A DNA stretch of 64,000 nucleotides from positions 1 through 64,000 of the forward strand of contig JACGWO010000003.1 of the NCBI GenBank assembly GCA_034509735.1. Reading direction: 5' to 3'. Shown piece by piece: positions 61,501 through 64,000 of this stretch. The notes beneath the pieces were generated by a model, which ran no database searches, had not been told where the DNA came from, and saw only the letters and a program-made list of their open reading frames with translations. A program made the translations under genes and the position numbers. The DNA is from Sesamum alatum (Eukaryota > Streptophyta > Magnoliopsida > Lamiales > Pedaliaceae). The number at the start of each line of letters is the position of its first letter. The stretch's first letter is position 1.

Positions 61501-63349
61501 AAGGAGTTTTTCGTTGCGCAAAGGTACAAAGCTGAGTCCATGGCTCAAAAGAGTGTTCTAGATGTAGTCCTAGTGCATTTTGTTGAATAAGATGGAGTCC
61601 TAGTCATATAATCGAAGAGTGGCTTTATATTGATTATTAGAGTCAATACGAATATATTTATAGCAAAAAATGAGTCATCTATCAGTCAATGATAAGTACT
61701 GAAAGCACAAGGTGTTTCCTACGATTGTGTTGAGTATTAGGCATGTATCCGGACGTACGATTGATTATGAGGTTCTCCAAGCCCTCGATATGGCAAAGAT
61801 AAAAGTGCATTAGTGTCTAAACTTTGTTTAAAGGAGTTTGTCGTTGCGCAAAGGTACAAAGCTGAGTCCATGGCTCAAAAGAGTGTTCTAGATGTAGTTA
61901 GTGCATTTTTATGTTGAATAAGATGGAGTCCTAGTCATATAATCGAAAGAGTGGCTTTAATATTGATTATTAGAGTCAATACGAATATATTTATTAGCCA
62001 AAAATGAGTCATCTATCAGTCAATGATAAGGACTGAAAGCACAAGGTGTTTCCTACGATTGTGTTGAGTATTAGGCATGTATCCGGACGTACGATTGATT
62101 AGGAAGGTTCTCCAAGCCCTCGATATGGCAAAGATAAAAGTGCATTAGTGTCTAAATTGTTTAAAGGAGTTTGTCGTTGCGCAAAAGGTACAAAGCTGAG
62201 TCCATGGCTCAAAAGAGTGTTCTAGATGTAGTCCTAGTGCATTTTATGTTTGAATAAGATGGAGTCCTAGTTCGTATAATCGAAGAGTGGCTTTAATATT
62301 GATTATTAGAGTCAATACGAATATATTTATAGCCAAAAATGAGTCATCTATCAGTCAATGATAAGGACTGAAAGCACAAGGTGTTTCCTACGATTGTGTT
62401 GAGTATTAGGCATGTATCCGGACGATTGACCCAAGCCTCGATATGGCAAAGATAAAAGTGCATTAGTGTCTAAACTTGTTTTAAAGGAGTTTGTCGTTGC
62501 GCAAAGGTACAAAGCTGAGTCCATGGCTCAAAAGAGTGTTCTAGATGTAGTCCTAGTGCATTTTTATGTTGAATAAGATGGAGTCCTAGTCATATAATCG
62601 AAGAGTGGCTTTAATATTGATTATTAGAGTCAATACGAATATATTTATAGCAAAAAATGAGTCATCTATCAGTCAATGATAAGGACTGAAAACACAAGGT
62701 GTTTCCCGATTGTGTTGAGTATTAGCATGTATCCGGACGTACGATTGATTATGGAGGTTCTCCAAGCCCTCGATATGGCAAAGATAAAAGTGCATTAGTG
62801 TCTAAACTTGTTTAAAGGAGTTTGTCGTTGCGCAAAGGTACAAAGCTGAGTCCATGGCTCAAAAGAGTGTTCTAGATGTAGTTCTAGTGCATTTTTATGT
62901 TGAATAAGATGGAGTCCTAGTCGTATAATCGAAGAGTGGCTTTAATATTGATTATTAGAGTCAATACGAATATATTTATAGCCAAAAAATGAGTCATCTA
63001 TCAGTCAATGATAAGGACTGAAAAAACAAGGTGTTTCCTACGATTGTGTTGAGTATTAGGCATGTATCCGGACGTAGTTCGTCGATATGGCAAAGATAAA
63101 AAGTGCATTAGTGTCTAAACTTGTTTAAAGGAGTTTTCGTTGCGCAAAGGTACAAAGCTGAGTCCATGGCTCAAAAGAGTGTTCTAGATGTAGTCCTAGT
63201 GCATTTTTATGTTGAATAAGATGGAGTCCTAGTCATATAATCGAAGAGTGGCTTTAATATTGATTATTAGAGTCAATACGAATATATTTATAGCAAAAAT
63301 GAGTCATCTATCAGTCAATGATAAGACTGAAAAGCACAAGGTGTTTCCC

Positions 63350-63440
63350 ACGGCGACCAACAGCCATAATCAATTTGTGTCTAACTTGTTCAAACAAAGC
63401 TGAGTCTATACCTAAATGGAATAAGATGGCGTCCCATATA
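63350..63440 (-). repeat. Collapsed satellite monomer
   Basis: 'TTTCCCACGGCGACCAACAG' then short pieces of the GTGTCTAA, CAAAGCTGAGTC and AATAAGATGGCGTCC landmarks, with most of the monomer missing. The normal pattern resumes at 63440. Confidence 0.65.
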
Positions 63441-64000
63441 ATAGAAGAGTGGCTTTAATATTGATTATTAGAGTCAATATGAATATATTTATAGCCAAAA
63501 TTGAGTCATCTATCAGTCAATGATAAGGACTGAAACAAGGTGATTCCATGATTGTGTTGAGTATTAGGCATGTACCCGGACATACGATTGATTAGGAAGG
63601 TTCTCCAAGCCCTCGATATGGAAAAGATAAAAGTGCATTAGTGGTTAAATTTGTTTAAAGGAGTTTGTCGTTGCGCAAGGTACAAAGCTGAATCCATCGG
63701 CTCAAAAGAGTGTTCAAGATGTAGTTCTAGTGCATTTTTATGTTGAATAAGATGGAGTCCTAGTCATATAATCGAAGAGTGGATTTAATATTGATTATTA
63801 GAGTCAATATGAATATATTTATAGCAAAATTGAGTCATCTATCAGTCAATGATAAGGACTGAAACACAAGGTGATTCCTATGATTGTGTTGAGTATTAGG
63901 CATGTACCCGGACATATGATTGATTACCAAGGTTCTCCAAGCCCTCGATATGGGGAAAGATAAAAGTGCATTAGTGTCTAAACTTGTTTAAAGGAGTTTG

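Larger units (their letters stand above)
43109..64000 (-). repeat. Satellite array, R orientation
   Basis: More than 60 monomers of the same family read as reverse complement: GAGTCATCTATCAGTCAATG, ACACAAGGTGTTTCCTACG, TATCCGGACGTACG, CCAAGCCCTCGATATGGC, GTTGCGCAAAGGTAC, then ATACGAATATATTTATAG. 43109-45590 is heterogeneous, 45590-58230 is a uniform trimeric higher-order array, and 58230-64000 is a mix of ordinary monomers and partial higher-order units. No genes are visible. Confidence 0.97.

Noticed and set aside
1..64000. rRNA, tRNA, telomere repeats or host protein genes.
   Set aside because: None seen on either strand. All non-satellite sequence is accounted for by the virus, its junction segments and the LTR.

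Overview
The window is plant-like heterochromatin with no intact gene. Almost all of it is one AT-rich tandem satellite, monomer about 331 bp, which I do not recognise by name. Two insertions interrupt it: a decayed endogenous pararetrovirus (family Caulimoviridae, which infects plants) and a solo LTR of a plant-type retrotransposon. The satellite, the viral insertion and the LTR remnant together suggest pericentromeric or other heterochromatin of a seed plant. The species cannot be named from this sequence.

Layout: (1) 1-16889, satellite in orientation 'F', with a higher-order period near 2.0 kb (six monomers) that shifts to near 1.33 kb (four monomers). (2) 16890-24047, pararetrovirus. The body is on the minus strand (18113-22822: coat protein, CCHC knuckle, protease, RT, RNase H). 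It is flanked by two inverted copies of the viral 3' region (C-terminal ORF, promoter, poly(A) signal, leader). The inverted arms run outward into the satellite, so part of the locus is a large interrupted palindrome. (3) 24048-24489, satellite in orientation 'R', then a 126-bp viral fragment (24490-24615) that matches only the stretch between the predicted transcription start and the poly(A) site. (4) 24616-40287, satellite in F orientation but of a different subfamily, with deletion-derived short monomers and kb-scale duplications. (5) 40288-64000, satellite in R orientation, containing the solo LTR (41011-43108, 5-bp target duplication) and a very homogeneous trimeric higher-order array of about 962 bp per unit (about 45.6-58.2 kb).

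There is no working gene set. Viral frames are broken by many small indels and stops. The movement-protein region is absent. The one near-intact functional element is a viral promoter plus poly(A) module on the plus strand at 23656-23926. The main interest is structural: how the virus, the satellite and their inversions were assembled, and how direct-repeat deletions seeded new higher-order repeats. Some indel-rich stretches (notably 1-1440) may be sequence or assembly error rather than biology.
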